Shown: in pieces, positions 29,546-38,969 of the stretch
How the letters are laid out: each line of letters begins with the position of its first letter
How positions within the stretch are numbered: position 1 is the first letter of the stretch
From: Neomoorella thermoacetica
Lineage (GTDB): Bacteria; Bacillota; DSM-521; Neomoorellales; Neomoorellaceae
Reading direction: 5' to 3'
NCBI RefSeq assembly: GCF_001875325.1
Contig: NZ_MDDC01000007.1
Coordinates: forward strand, 62,001 to 126,000
Length of the DNA stretch: 64,000 nucleotides
The notes under the pieces: generated by a model
Database searches by the model: none
Told to the model about the DNA's origin: nothing
Seen by the model: the letters and a program-made list of their open reading frames with translations, nothing else
Made by a program: the position numbers and the translations under genes

Positions 29546-30319
29546 ATGCCCTTGAGCCTGACTGCGGGAGTAGATATCGGCTCCCTGACGACCAAAGCAG
29601 TTGTAGTGCGGGACGGCCGGATGGCGGGCGCCGCCGTCCTGAGGAGTGGCGTTGACAGCGCCGGGATCGCCGAAAAGGCTCTACAAGAAGCCCTGGAACA
29701 GGCGGGAGCAGGCGCAGAGTCCCTGGACGGCATTGTCGCCACGGGCTATGGCCGTATCCGGGTGCCCTTCGCCCAGCGCCGGGTCACCGAAATAACCTGT
29801 CACGCCCGGGGAATTTACCACCTCTGGCCGGAAGTACGCACGGTCATCGATATTGGCGGCCAGGATAGCAAGGTTATCCTCCTGGATGCCGGGGGCAAGG
29901 TGCGGGATTTTGTCATGAACGAGAAGTGTGCCGCCGGTACCGGCCGTTTCCTGGAAGTCATGGCCGGTGCCCTGGATGTCCCGGTGGAGGAAATGGGGGC
30001 CTTCTCCCAGCAGGCAGGCCAGGGCGCCAGCATTAGCAGCATGTGCACCGTCTTTGCCGAATCCGAAGTTGTTTCCCTGGTGGCCGAAGGACGGCCGGTG
30101 GCAGAAATAATCAGGGGCCTGCATAATGCCGTCGCCCAGCGGGTAGTGGCCATGGCCCAGCGGGTAGGCTGGGAAGAGCCGGTGGCCATGACGGGCGGGG
30201 TGGCCAAAAACCCGGGAGTGGTAAAAAGCCTGGAAGAAACCCTGGGCACCAGCATCCGCGTACCCCCGGACCCGCAAATAATCGGGGCTCTGGGGGCGGC
30301 CCTGCTGGCGATCGGGTAG
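29546..30319 (+). CDS. HgdC/BadF-family ATP-dependent activator of the dehydratase
   Basis: 257 residues. Homodimeric ASKHA-fold ATPase that passes single electrons to a 2-hydroxyacyl-CoA dehydratase-type enzyme. Phosphate loops AGVDIGSLTTKAVVV and VIDIGGQDSKVILL; the shared [4Fe-4S] cluster is held by Cys in NEKCAAGTGRFLEVM and SSMCTVFAESEVVSL; later MTGGVAKNPGVVKSLEETLG and IIGALGAALLA. It closes the three-gene cluster, 16 nt after the second subunit. The start is the ATG after GGGAGGTT. Confidence 0.93.
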   Translation: MPLSLTAGVDIGSLTTKAVVVRDGRMAGAAVLRSGVDSAGIAEKALQEALEQAGAGAESLDGIVATGYGRIRVPFAQRRVTEITCHARGIYHLWPEVRTVIDIGGQDSKVILLDAGGKVRDFVMNEKCAAGTGRFLEVMAGALDVPVEEMGAFSQQAGQGASISSMCTVFAESEVVSLVAEGRPVAEIIRGLHNAVAQRVVAMAQRVGWEEPVAMTGGVAKNPGVVKSLEETLGTSIRVPPDPQIIGALGAALLAIG

Positions 30320-30453
30320 GAAAGCCAAGGGAACTGCGCCTCTAGCTCAAAACAGGCCCGTAAAAGTTACTCAACCACCACCTCCTTTATTGCGTAGCGA
30401 ATAGTTTTGTTTACCTGTAAAGCATCGGGAGAGGGATTCAGGGGGAAGCGTTC

Positions 30454-31701
30454 ATGCGCCGGATAACCATCATCTTGATTATAGCCCTTTTAACCGTCTT
30501 TACCCTTCCGGCCTATGCTGCCGGGGAATTTAAAGCCTCCTTTACCGTCGGGCAAAACTTCTATACAGTTAATAACCAGAAAATAGTCATGGATGCGGTC
30601 CCATTTGTCCGGGAAAACCGCACCTACATACCTGTGCGTTACCTGGCCAATGCCCTGGGCATTGACGCTAACCATATCTCCTGGAATGAGGTTAGCGGCA
30701 CTGTTACCTTAAAGGACGCTACCGGTACCAGTTCGGTAGAAATCAGCATGAGGGTCAACCACAGGGATTTAACAACGGTAACCCAAAATGGAGCTAACAA
30801 CAGCCTGAGGGCGGTGGCCAGGACGGAAACTATGGAAGTGGCCCCGCTGTTAATCAACGGGCGGGTTTATCTACCCGCCCGTTACGTCGCTGAAGCCCTG
30901 GGTTATACCGTTACCTGGGACCCAGATACCCAAACGGTCTACATTATGCCCGGCGGAGTCTCCATCACCCCGGGGGAGACCTTCCCGGCCCCTCCCGACC
31001 AGTATCTAAACAAGGGCTATATATGGGTTTATGACGGCCTTCAATACAGTTGGCAGGTGGCCCAACCCCGCTCCCTGAGTAATTATAACCAGAGTTTAGA
31101 GAAAACCATAGCCGGCTGGAACGATTTGAGTGTATATGAACAAGTCCTGGCCCGGGAAAATATGCCGGCTGAGATAGCCCAGTTTTTAGATGCCGTCTTG
31201 AATGCCCCTCCCGGTGATTTGCGGCCCTGGATAAAAGAAAAATTAAACCTGGAGTACACCGCCTCCCTGGCCCGGGAACTGGAAGGCATGGCCGGGTCCG
31301 AGGGATATGATCGCTTTCACCGGGCCGAATTCATATTGAGCTTTGTCCAATCGTTACCGTATATATATACGCCCCTGCCCCGCCTGGCAGGAGAAACCCT
31401 GATCAAGGGCGGCGACTGTAAAAGCAAGTCAATTTTATTGGCTTCTTTGCTCCATAACCTCGGCTACCAGACAATCCTCCTGGAATTCCCGCCGGAAGAG
31501 TTTGCCGATAATATTGGCCATGAAGCTGTGGCCATAGCCTTTAACAGGGATGAACTACCTCCCGGCAGGAATCTCTTTGCCTTTGATTACAACGGTCGCA
31601 GCTATTATTATGCTGAAACGACCGCCACCGGCTGGGGCCTGGGGGAAATGCCGGAGCTCCTGCAAAACAAAAAGGCTGCTATCTTCCCCCTGGATTTTTG
31701 A
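30454..31701 (+). CDS. Exported protein: copper-amine-oxidase-N repeats plus transglutaminase-like domain
   Basis: 415 residues. Signal sequence (IIALLTVFTLPAYA, cleaved near residue 22), then two copper-amine-oxidase N-like repeats (VPFVRENRTYIPVRYLANAL then GIDANHISWNE; PLLINGRVYLPARYVAEALG then YTVTWDPDTQTVYI), as in many Firmicutes wall proteins. The C-terminal third has GGDCKSKSILLASLLHNLGY, GHEAVAIAF and a later FDYNGRSYYYAETT, an order of Cys-His-Asp like transglutaminase-type cysteine proteases. Probably acts at the cell surface. The substrate cannot be read from the sequence. Confidence 0.75.
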   Translation: MRRITIILIIALLTVFTLPAYAAGEFKASFTVGQNFYTVNNQKIVMDAVPFVRENRTYIPVRYLANALGIDANHISWNEVSGTVTLKDATGTSSVEISMRVNHRDLTTVTQNGANNSLRAVARTETMEVAPLLINGRVYLPARYVAEALGYTVTWDPDTQTVYIMPGGVSITPGETFPAPPDQYLNKGYIWVYDGLQYSWQVAQPRSLSNYNQSLEKTIAGWNDLSVYEQVLARENMPAEIAQFLDAVLNAPPGDLRPWIKEKLNLEYTASLARELEGMAGSEGYDRFHRAEFILSFVQSLPYIYTPLPRLAGETLIKGGDCKSKSILLASLLHNLGYQTILLEFPPEEFADNIGHEAVAIAFNRDELPPGRNLFAFDYNGRSYYYAETTATGWGLGEMPELLQNKKAAIFPLDF

Positions 31702-31768
31702 GGACCCCTTCTTCCCCGGCAAACCTCACTAGGGATGAAACGTCGCCGGTACAACGTAACCGCGGCAT

Positions 31769-32053
31769 TCATTTTCCCGATTTCCCCCTGCTCTGGTCTA
31801 AAGAATAAATAAAAACCAGAATCTCGGCCACCATTTGGTACAATTCAACCGGGATCTCCGACCCGACATCTATCCCTGCTAACATCTCCGCCAGATGGGT
31901 GTCCCGGTGTATGGGGACGCCAGCTTCTCTGGCGGCGGTAATGATTTTATCGGCTATAGCTCCCCTGCCGGAAGCCACTACCCGGGGTGCTTTATCCTCC
32001 TCGCTGTTATAGCGCAGGGCCACCGCCTTTCTTATCCTTTTCCGCTCCTTCAT
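31769..32053 (-). CDS. FlhB C-terminal-like protein (YlqH/FlhX type)
   Basis: 94 residues. RKAVALRYNSEEDKAPRVVA then GRGAIADKIITAAREAGVPI and LAEMLAGIDVGSEIPVELYQ match the cytoplasmic domain of FlhB/YscU export switches, but without the membrane part and without the NPTH autocleavage motif. Stand-alone copies are common in Firmicutes beside a FliK-like gene, as here. They may modulate flagellar export. The upstream FliK-like gene ends 38 nt away. Confidence 0.85.
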   Translation of the reverse strand: MKERKRIRKAVALRYNSEEDKAPRVVASGRGAIADKIITAAREAGVPIHRDTHLAEMLAGIDVGSEIPVELYQMVAEILVFIYSLDQSRGKSGK

Positions 32054-32091
32054 GGCAGCCTTTTCCTTCTCCCCGTTCTGGTGAAATAGGT

Positions 32092-33459
32092 TTAAACCCT
32101 TTTATCCAGAAAACCAATCCAAGAACCGGTTTCCCCGGAAGCCATTTCCCAGGGTAGAAGGCGCCGGGGAACGATACCCGGTTGCCATTTATACCCGTGT
32201 AAATGATAGCCCAGGCGGGCAAAGGCCCCCTGGAGAGCCGGCCAGGATTCATTAATCAACCGGCCCACCCATTCCTTCTCCACCCTCCCCCGCACCCGGA
32301 CCTCCCTCTGCCAGACACTTATGTCCAGTAGCACGCTGCCCAGGTTCTCCGTATTAACAAGGATAGACATATTAAAATTATGACGATCAACATGGTTGTT
32401 TCCCCCACCGTTTTTTTTAATCAATAGCTGCCCCCAGGTAGTAACCTCATTGTTTCTCACCAGGGGCAGGGTAAAATAAAGGTGGCTTTGGAATTCGTTA
32501 TCTCCGCCACACCCCTGAAAAAGCAAGTGCCCAGCCAGCTGCCTGGCAATCCCTTTACCGGTATCGAGAAGTTGACTGCTGTTCTCCCCTCCCCGGCCTG
32601 TCTCCCGCATGCTATTTTTTAAGGCCTGTAAAAGGCCGTCCAATTTTTCTATCAGCCCATTCAAAGTAAGGGAGCTGAAAGGAGGGACACCCTCCCTGGC
32701 GGGTAACTGGGAGGATAAAAGGTTGCGCAACTGCTCCGCCACCTTTGCCCCGCCTGCCTCCGGCTGAAGGACCAGGGAAGCCACCAGTTCCTTAAGTTCC
32801 TGGTAAAGAAGCCCGGTCTCCTCCCCCCTTTCCCCTGCTAAACCGTCAATTAGATCTGCCAGGAGAGGGATAAAACGGACCAGGCGCGTCATCCCTGCCT
32901 GCTCCGGGTCCGTCTCCCCCAGCATAAACTCCTGTAGGAGCTTGAGGACGTCCGCCCGGGGCAAGACTCCCAGCTTAAGGGCCTGTAAAACCACTTCCAT
33001 TCCCTCCTCGTCCTCCCTACCGAGGAGGCCCAGGGCCTGTTTTGCCTGCCCCAATAAGTCTAGTTGCAACGGGAGCCTGTGGGTGATAAATTTTTGTACC
33101 AGGGAACGGTGCAGTGGTGTGTCTTTGAGTCCCAGCCGGGCAAGAATTTCCCCGGGAGTGTCATTGGTCGTTAACCCTGCCCGGGAAAGAAGTTTGACCA
33201 CGTAACGGCTTCCCTGACGCTCCTGGACCTGCAGGCTGACTACCTCACCCTGGGATAATAAAAAGGGAGATCTCGCCAGGATCTCCCGGCCTTCGAGTTC
33301 CAGGATAAAAGAGCCAGCTCCCCGCTGGCCCATCACCCTACCCTGGAGTACCTCCCCCACTTCCCAGGCTGGGCCCCGGCTGTCCTTTACGGCCCCTGCC
33401 CCGCTGGCGGTTATAGACTTACCGACTCCGGTCCTGAGATCAGTTAAGATCAGGTTCAT
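32092..33459 (-). CDS. FliK-like hook-length control domain protein (YlqG type)
   Basis: 455 residues from the ATG at 33459 (GGGGGTGCTTTATT upstream). Long, low-complexity helical N-terminal two thirds. The C-terminal part, YFTLPLVRNNEVTTWGQLLI followed by HNFNMSILVNTENLGSVLLD and VRVRGRVEKEWVGRLINESW, is like the FliK C-terminal domain that interacts with FlhB. It pairs with the FlhB-like gene, an arrangement known from the ylqG-ylqH pair. Role in export gating is inferred. Confidence 0.75.
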   Translation of the reverse strand: MNLILTDLRTGVGKSITASGAGAVKDSRGPAWEVGEVLQGRVMGQRGAGSFILELEGREILARSPFLLSQGEVVSLQVQERQGSRYVVKLLSRAGLTTNDTPGEILARLGLKDTPLHRSLVQKFITHRLPLQLDLLGQAKQALGLLGREDEEGMEVVLQALKLGVLPRADVLKLLQEFMLGETDPEQAGMTRLVRFIPLLADLIDGLAGERGEETGLLYQELKELVASLVLQPEAGGAKVAEQLRNLLSSQLPAREGVPPFSSLTLNGLIEKLDGLLQALKNSMRETGRGGENSSQLLDTGKGIARQLAGHLLFQGCGGDNEFQSHLYFTLPLVRNNEVTTWGQLLIKKNGGGNNHVDRHNFNMSILVNTENLGSVLLDISVWQREVRVRGRVEKEWVGRLINESWPALQGAFARLGYHLHGYKWQPGIVPRRLLPWEMASGETGSWIGFLDKRV

Positions 33460-33573
33460 AATAAAGCACCCCCGGATATTTGGTTGCGGCCGGGCATCCA
33501 GTACCGGTCGGATAACTATAGACATTCAATCATATCGGACGCCTGGGCATAATAAATAAGGAAGGTAATAAAA

Positions 33574-33963
33574 ATGGGCAATTGTAAGCTCGACCTCATT
33601 ATACTTAGAGAAGAGCTGGCAGTTTGCCGGCTCCAGCAAGATGCGCCCGTCCCTGGATGGGCCTTGAAAGGTGATTTCGTCTCAATTACGAGAACCCCCG
33701 ACGAGCTCTCCCTTGTCTGCCCCGCTGCCGGGGTTCCGTCAGGTGTAAAATGTGAAAAAGGATGGCGCTGCCTGATGGTCAAGGGACCACTGGCTTTTTC
33801 CTTGACCGGGATCCTGGCCGCCCTTGTTGTCCCCCTGGCGAATCAGGGCATTAGTATTTTTGCCATATCAACTTTCGACACAGACTATTTACTAGTAAAA
33901 GAGAAGGATCTGGAAAGGGCGATCCAGGTTTTATCCCGGGAGGGCCACCGGATGCGCCCTTAG
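33574..33963 (+). CDS. ACT-domain protein (CASTOR/ACT_7 type)
   Basis: 129 residues. CEKGWRCLMVKGPLAFSLTG followed by ILAALVVPLANQGISIFAIS and FDTDYLLVKEKDLERAIQVL is the second ACT domain of the CASTOR/LysC-type pair. The N-terminal half (VPGWALKGDFVSITRTPDEL) is the first. Probably a small amino-acid-binding regulator. Ends 4 nt into the convergent MFS gene. Confidence 0.85.
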   Translation: MGNCKLDLIILREELAVCRLQQDAPVPGWALKGDFVSITRTPDELSLVCPAAGVPSGVKCEKGWRCLMVKGPLAFSLTGILAALVVPLANQGISIFAISTFDTDYLLVKEKDLERAIQVLSREGHRMRP

Positions 33964-35216
33964 ACGCCTGCATTTTGTTTACACCGCCAGGTCTGGCCGG
34001 TAACGGCCAGCAAGCTTATAAGGCCTATGGTTGCACCTGCTGCAAGGCCGGCAGGTGCCCCCCACAGGTGGGCGATGCCCCCGCTAAACAAGCTCCCGAT
34101 GGGCGTCACCCCGCCGAAGACGAGGGAGTAGACACTCATGACCCGCCCCCGCAAGTTATCTGGCACATTCAACTGCAGGGTGGTATTGACCGAGGCTGTA
34201 AAGGTTATCATTGACCAACCGGTAAGCCCCAGGAATAAAAGGGCCAGGGTATAGGAATGGGTACCCGCTAGAAAGAGTTGGAAGAGGCAGAGACCGGCCG
34301 CACCCCCCAGAAGTAACCACGGGCTGGGACCGCGGCTGCTGAACACTGCCAGAAAGATGGCCCCGCATAAAGCCCCCACCCCGGAGGCCGACATGAGCAG
34401 TCCGTAACCCTCTGCCTGCTGTCCCAGGGTATCCCGGGCCAGGACCGGGATCAGGACGCTAAAATTCATGGCGAAGATACTGAGGAGGGCCATCGGGACA
34501 ACGGTGCGCAGGACGACTGGTGTCCGGCGAATATATTGCAGGCCCTCGGCAATCCTTTCCCCCATCCACTCTGCCACCCGGTGGTGCCAGTCGATTTTCT
34601 CAGGTATCCTGATTAACAGCAGGCCGGCGATAACTGCCAGGAAACTGGCTCCATTGAGGAGAAAACTGGCCGCCATGCCCAGACGGCCAATGACCAGCCC
34701 GGCCAAGGCCGGACCTACAATCCGGGCGGCATTAAAAATCGAGGAATTGAGGGCAATGGCATTCATCAGATCGCCCTTACCTACCATTTCCACGACAAAA
34801 GCCTGACGGGCCGGCATATCAAAGGTATTGACCATGCCCAGCAACCCGGCCAGGATAAGTACCTGCCAGTACCGGATCGTCCCGGTAAGGGTCAAAATCC
34901 CCAGGGTAAAGGCCAGAAGCATGAGGCTGGACTGGGTAAAAATCAGCAGGCGCCTTTTGGGTACCCTGTCGGCCACCACTCCGGCAACCAGGGCCAGGAC
35001 CAGCAGGGGCGTAAACTGGATGGCACTAACCAAACCCAGCAGGAAAGGCGAGTTGGTCAACTGCAACACCAGCCATCCCTGGGCCATATTCTGCATCCAG
35101 GTGCCTATCAAGGAGATCAACTGTCCGGACCAGAAAAGGCGAAAATTACGATGTCTCAAGGCCGCCAGGGCCTGAAAGCGACCGGCTTTTTTCCCTGTCG
35201 CTGGTTCTATCTCCAT
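33960..35216 (-). CDS. MFS transporter, EntS/enterobactin-exporter-like group
   Basis: 418 residues with 12 predicted membrane spans. LAALRHRNFRLFWSGQLISL then IGTWMQNMAQGWLVLQLTNS is the typical start of the MFS_3 group, and GVVADRVPKRRLLIF the conserved loop 2-3. VNTFDMPARQAFVVEMVGKG and LNSSIFNAARIVGPALAGLV follow. Exporter of an unknown compound. Third gene of the marR-MFS-MFS operon, 17 nt behind the second; probably controlled by the MarR protein. Confidence 0.88.
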   Translation of the reverse strand: MEIEPATGKKAGRFQALAALRHRNFRLFWSGQLISLIGTWMQNMAQGWLVLQLTNSPFLLGLVSAIQFTPLLVLALVAGVVADRVPKRRLLIFTQSSLMLLAFTLGILTLTGTIRYWQVLILAGLLGMVNTFDMPARQAFVVEMVGKGDLMNAIALNSSIFNAARIVGPALAGLVIGRLGMAASFLLNGASFLAVIAGLLLIRIPEKIDWHHRVAEWMGERIAEGLQYIRRTPVVLRTVVPMALLSIFAMNFSVLIPVLARDTLGQQAEGYGLLMSASGVGALCGAIFLAVFSSRGPSPWLLLGGAAGLCLFQLFLAGTHSYTLALLFLGLTGWSMITFTASVNTTLQLNVPDNLRGRVMSVYSLVFGGVTPIGSLFSGGIAHLWGAPAGLAAGATIGLISLLAVTGQTWRCKQNAGV

Positions 35217-35233
35217 AGCCGGTTTACTCCCAA

Positions 35234-36694
35234 TCAGGCCTTATTCGAACCGGAGCCGGTCTCTTGGTAATAAACCTCGTGGGGGCCGCGCATGAGGGCT
35301 ACGATGGCGGCAACGATGCTAATGATAAATGACAGCCAGAATGCCCGGTGCAGGCCGTTCATAAACTCCTGGACGGCGATACCCTGGGAACCCACCTGGG
35401 TGCCGGCGAAAAGCCCCTGCATGGCTTCCGGTGTCATGCTGGAGGCGGTCATGGCCAGCCCCAGGGCAATACTGATGACCATGCCGGCATTATTCATCAT
35501 GGTCCGGGTACCGGCGGCTATGCCGCGGCGTTCGGCAGCAACGGCCCCCATAATTGCGTTGGTATTTGGTGAAAAGAAGAAGCCGGACCCCAGGCCCATG
35601 ATGACCATCCAGAGGATAACTACTGTCATGGGAGTGTTAATCTGGAGCCTGGTGAGGCCATAGAGACCTATGGCTGAAACCGCCAATCCCAGGCTGCTGA
35701 GTTCCCGGGAACCGTACCGGTCGGATAAAATACCGCTCACCGGAGCCACGAACATCATCGCCAGGGCGAAGGGGGTTAATAAGATACCGGCCCACAGGGG
35801 GTCAATACCCCAGATGCCCTGGAAAAAGAAAATCAACAAAAAGGTCACAGCTCCGCGGGCTATGCCGTTTAAAAGGTTACTGGCATAGGCCGCCGCCAGC
35901 AAGCGCTGCCGAAAAAGGGACAGATCCAGCATGGGCTGATCCACGTGGTTTTCTATATAAATGAAGAGCAACATGAGCAGGCTGCCGCCAACCAGGCTGG
36001 CTACTATCCAGGGCGTATGCCAGCCGACCATATCCCCAAAGGTCAGGGCCAGGAGGATGAAGGTAAAACCAATGGTGAAGAGCGAGGTCCCCAGCCAATC
36101 GAAGCGCTGGCCTTCGGGCAATTCGATTATTTCCCTGAGCTGGATGGCCGCCCACAGGGTACCGATAATCCCCAGGGGCACGTTAAAGAAAAATATCCAG
36201 CGCCAGTGCCAGGAAGTTAGTAGGCCTCCCAGGATGGGCCCGATTACCGCCCCGGCACCAATAACCATACTGTTGATCCCCAGGGCCCGCCCCAGCTGGC
36301 CTTTAGGAAAAGCGTCGGTGACGATGGCGGTGCTGTTGGCCAGCATCAAGGAACCGCCCACCGATTGAATGAAGCGGGCCGCTACCAGCTGCCCCCCCGA
36401 CTGGACCAGTCCGCACAGTAAAGATGCCACGGTAAAGAGGGCAAAGCCGCTTACATAAAGCTTCTTCCGGCCGATAATATCTGCCACCCTGCCGATTGCC
36501 GGCACCATTACTGTGACTGCCAGCATGTAAATCATCAAGGTCCAGATAATGGTTTCCAGGGAAGCATGAAGGGCCCTGGCGATAACCGGCAAAGCGATAA
36601 GCAGGGTATTACTGTTAAGCACAGATAGCAGGGCCCCCAGGGTAGTACAGGAAAGGGCATACCACTTATAGTTTTCTTTTGTCTTCGCAAGCAT
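35234..36694 (-). CDS. MFS multidrug exporter, DHA2 (EmrB/QacA) family
   Basis: 486 residues with 14 predicted membrane spans. LSVLNSNTLLIALPVIARAL at the N-terminus, GRVADIIGRKKLYVSGFALF (loop 2-3), ARFIQSVGGSLMLANSTAIV and GAVIGPILGGLLTSWHWRWI then FFFNVPLGI are DHA2 signatures; the first has N where D is common. A proton-driven drug exporter is likely. 2 nt downstream of the marR gene, a standard repressor-pump arrangement. Confidence 0.9.
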   Translation of the reverse strand: MLAKTKENYKWYALSCTTLGALLSVLNSNTLLIALPVIARALHASLETIIWTLMIYMLAVTVMVPAIGRVADIIGRKKLYVSGFALFTVASLLCGLVQSGGQLVAARFIQSVGGSLMLANSTAIVTDAFPKGQLGRALGINSMVIGAGAVIGPILGGLLTSWHWRWIFFFNVPLGIIGTLWAAIQLREIIELPEGQRFDWLGTSLFTIGFTFILLALTFGDMVGWHTPWIVASLVGGSLLMLLFIYIENHVDQPMLDLSLFRQRLLAAAYASNLLNGIARGAVTFLLIFFFQGIWGIDPLWAGILLTPFALAMMFVAPVSGILSDRYGSRELSSLGLAVSAIGLYGLTRLQINTPMTVVILWMVIMGLGSGFFFSPNTNAIMGAVAAERRGIAAGTRTMMNNAGMVISIALGLAMTASSMTPEAMQGLFAGTQVGSQGIAVQEFMNGLHRAFWLSFIISIVAAIVALMRGPHEVYYQETGSGSNKA

Positions 36695-36696
36695 CT

Positions 36697-37164
36697 CTAT
36701 CTCTCTCTTTCTCCTCTACATTGGCATTGGTTTCTAAGGTTGTTTAAGATCATGCGCAGCTCGGTATCAAGTCGCTCGACGTCGATACCGTCCAGATCTG
36801 CCAGAGCCTTTTTCAGGACAGAAGCCCGGAATTGCAAAATCCCAGCCAGGAATTCTGCCCCTGCCGGTGTCAGTGTGAGAAACACCAGGCGCCGGTCAGC
36901 TTTGTCGCGCCAGCGCCGGACCAGGCCCTCTTCCACCAGGCCATCCACCAAACCGGTAATAGTCCCCGGCGCCAGGAGCAGGCGGCGCTGCAGTTCCCCC
37001 ATTGTTAGTGGTCGTTCTGGAAGCAGGTTACTCAAGACCCAGAAGCGGGCCATGGTCAATCCCCTGTCAGTTAGATAGCTACGGGTGGAGTGGTTCATCA
37101 GGTGGTTAATTTGCCGCAGCAGGTACTCCAATTCCCGGGTTGCCTCCGCCAGGCGCTCCAACAC
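36697..37164 (-). CDS. MarR-family transcriptional regulator
   Basis: 155 residues. Winged-helix repressor: LTMARFWVLSNLLPERPLTM then GELQRRLLLAPGTITGLVDG (recognition helix) and LVEEGLVRRWRDKADRRLVF (wing DxRxxxL). Start codon is GTG, 6 nt behind GGGAGG. As first gene of the operon with two exporters it should repress its own promoter and be released by an exported compound. Confidence 0.92.
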   Translation of the reverse strand: MLERLAEATRELEYLLRQINHLMNHSTRSYLTDRGLTMARFWVLSNLLPERPLTMGELQRRLLLAPGTITGLVDGLVEEGLVRRWRDKADRRLVFLTLTPAGAEFLAGILQFRASVLKKALADLDGIDVERLDTELRMILNNLRNQCQCRGERER

Positions 37165-37181
37165 CCTTCGCCTCCCGTATA

Positions 37182-37196
37182 TTTCGGAACTCGAAA
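37182..37196 (-). promoter_or_regulatory. Probable MarR operator
   Basis: TTTCGGAACTCGAAA, a palindrome with 5-bp arms, lies 18 nt upstream of the marR start in an AT-rich promoter region. This position and size fit a MarR binding site. Confidence 0.45.
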
Positions 37197-37369
37197 AATA
37201 ATCTTAGCCAAGATATTATTGTTTGTCAACTCGTATTTTCCCTCCCCTATACCTGTCCCCATACCAGAGCTGGTTTACATATAAAGGACTTTCCTTTTGC
37301 TCCAGGAACGAGTAAAATACAGTTAGTGTGTCAAGAATGCTAACGATTTTATAAAAAGGAAGCGTTAGG

Positions 37370-38965
37370 GTGACAGAACGCAGGACGATGGGCCTGGCCC
37401 GGTCGGCGGCAATCCTTAGCCTGGCCTCGGCCCTTTCTCGTATCCTCGGTTTTCTTCGTAACACGGCCATATCGGCCCTCTTCGGCCAAAACCGGCTGAC
37501 TGACATGTTAAACACCTCCTTCGTGATCCCTGATACTATTTATTTAATCCTGGTGGGCGGGGGAGTAAGTTCGGCCTTTATCCCGGTTTTGTCAAGCTAC
37601 CTGGCCGAGCAGGACGAAGATGCCGTCTGGCAGACGGTGAGTATTGCCTTTAACCTGGTCCTGGCCGTGGTAGGCCTGGCCGTTATCCTGGGAATGATCT
37701 GGGCCCCTAACCTTGTTCACCTGGTGGCCCCGGGCTTCACCCCGGATCAGGTTGCTTATACCGCCTATTTGACGCGGATCGTCCTGGTGGCCATCCTCTT
37801 CCACTGCCTTAACGGGGTTTTAATCGGTACGGAATACGCCTACCAGTCCTTTATCGGCACGGCTATCGGTCCCCTGGTCTATAATGCCGCCATCATCGTC
37901 TTCGGGCTGGCCCTGGCCGGGAGGTACGGTATCGCCGCCTTCGCCTTCGCCACCCTGATTGGCGCTTTCCTGAATTTCCTGGTGCAGGTGTGGGGAATCT
38001 GGCGTCTACGCCCCCGCTTTTCCCTGGTGCTGGACCTGAATAATCCCGGCATCCGTAAGATATTCAAGTTAATGCTGCCCGTGACCGTGGGTCTCTCGAT
38101 AGCCCAGCTGAACCTTTTCTTTAACCAGACATTTATTGCCTCCTACCTGCCCAGGGGTTCCATTAACGCCCTGACAATCTCCAGCCGGGTGGTACTGGTA
38201 CCCATCCTCTTTGCCTCTTCCATCGGCATCACCCTCTTACCGGCCCTGACCCGGATGTACCTGGAAGGGGATCAGGCCGCCTTCACCCGTTACCTCTCAG
38301 GCTCCCTGCGGGCCGTGCTCTTTATTTCCATCCCGGCGACGGTGGGACTGGTGGTCCTTGGCCAGCCGGTGATCAGGATCCTCTTCCAGCACGGCAACTT
38401 TACCAGCACCGACACCCTGGCTACCACCGAGGCCCTGGTCTTTTACTCCCTGGGCATCAGCGCTTACGGCGCCTACGAGATCTTGAGCCGCGCCTTTTAC
38501 GCCATTAAGGATACAGTCACGCCCCTCTGGATCGGCCTGGTCACCCTGGCGGCAGGTACAGCTTTGAACTTTACCCTGGGACCGGCCTTCGGGATTCGCG
38601 GCCTGGCCCTGGCCTACTCCTTGGCCGGATTTGTCAACGTGGCCCTGCTGTTCTACTACCTGCAGGTTAAAGTCCGGGCCCGTTTTGAAAGCCGCCGGAT
38701 GGTACAGACGGCCGCCAAGAGCCTCCTGGCAGCCATCATAATGGGTCTCTTACTGGTACTGATATCCGGCCACCTGACCCTTCCCGCCACTTGGCCCCGC
38801 CTGGTGCGGGAGGGCTTGGAATTGTCCCTGATGGTAACCCTGGGAGCAGGAAGCTATTGTCTCCTGGCCTGGCTATTGCGCATGGAAGAACTGGTATCCT
38901 TCCTGAACATCCTGGGCCGCCGGCTGCAACGTTCCCGGCCGGCAACCGGTTATAAGAAGGAGTGA
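37370..38965 (+). CDS. murJ: Lipid II flippase MurJ (MviN)
   Basis: 531 residues with 14 predicted spans. MATE/MVF fold: SAAILSLASALSRILGFLRN at the N-terminus, then DMLNTSFVIPDTIYLILVGG followed by SSAFIPVLSSYLAEQDEDAV, SSSIGITLLPALTRM-like ASSIGITLLPALTRMYLEGD and VLGQPVIRILFQHGNF. It flips lipid II outward for peptidoglycan synthesis. Start is GTG after AAGGAAGCGTTAGG. It precedes murT-gatD by 4 nt, which supports a cell-wall operon. Confidence 0.92.
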   Translation: MTERRTMGLARSAAILSLASALSRILGFLRNTAISALFGQNRLTDMLNTSFVIPDTIYLILVGGGVSSAFIPVLSSYLAEQDEDAVWQTVSIAFNLVLAVVGLAVILGMIWAPNLVHLVAPGFTPDQVAYTAYLTRIVLVAILFHCLNGVLIGTEYAYQSFIGTAIGPLVYNAAIIVFGLALAGRYGIAAFAFATLIGAFLNFLVQVWGIWRLRPRFSLVLDLNNPGIRKIFKLMLPVTVGLSIAQLNLFFNQTFIASYLPRGSINALTISSRVVLVPILFASSIGITLLPALTRMYLEGDQAAFTRYLSGSLRAVLFISIPATVGLVVLGQPVIRILFQHGNFTSTDTLATTEALVFYSLGISAYGAYEILSRAFYAIKDTVTPLWIGLVTLAAGTALNFTLGPAFGIRGLALAYSLAGFVNVALLFYYLQVKVRARFESRRMVQTAAKSLLAAIIMGLLLVLISGHLTLPATWPRLVREGLELSLMVTLGAGSYCLLAWLLRMEELVSFLNILGRRLQRSRPATGYKKE

Positions 38966-38969
38966 GGAG

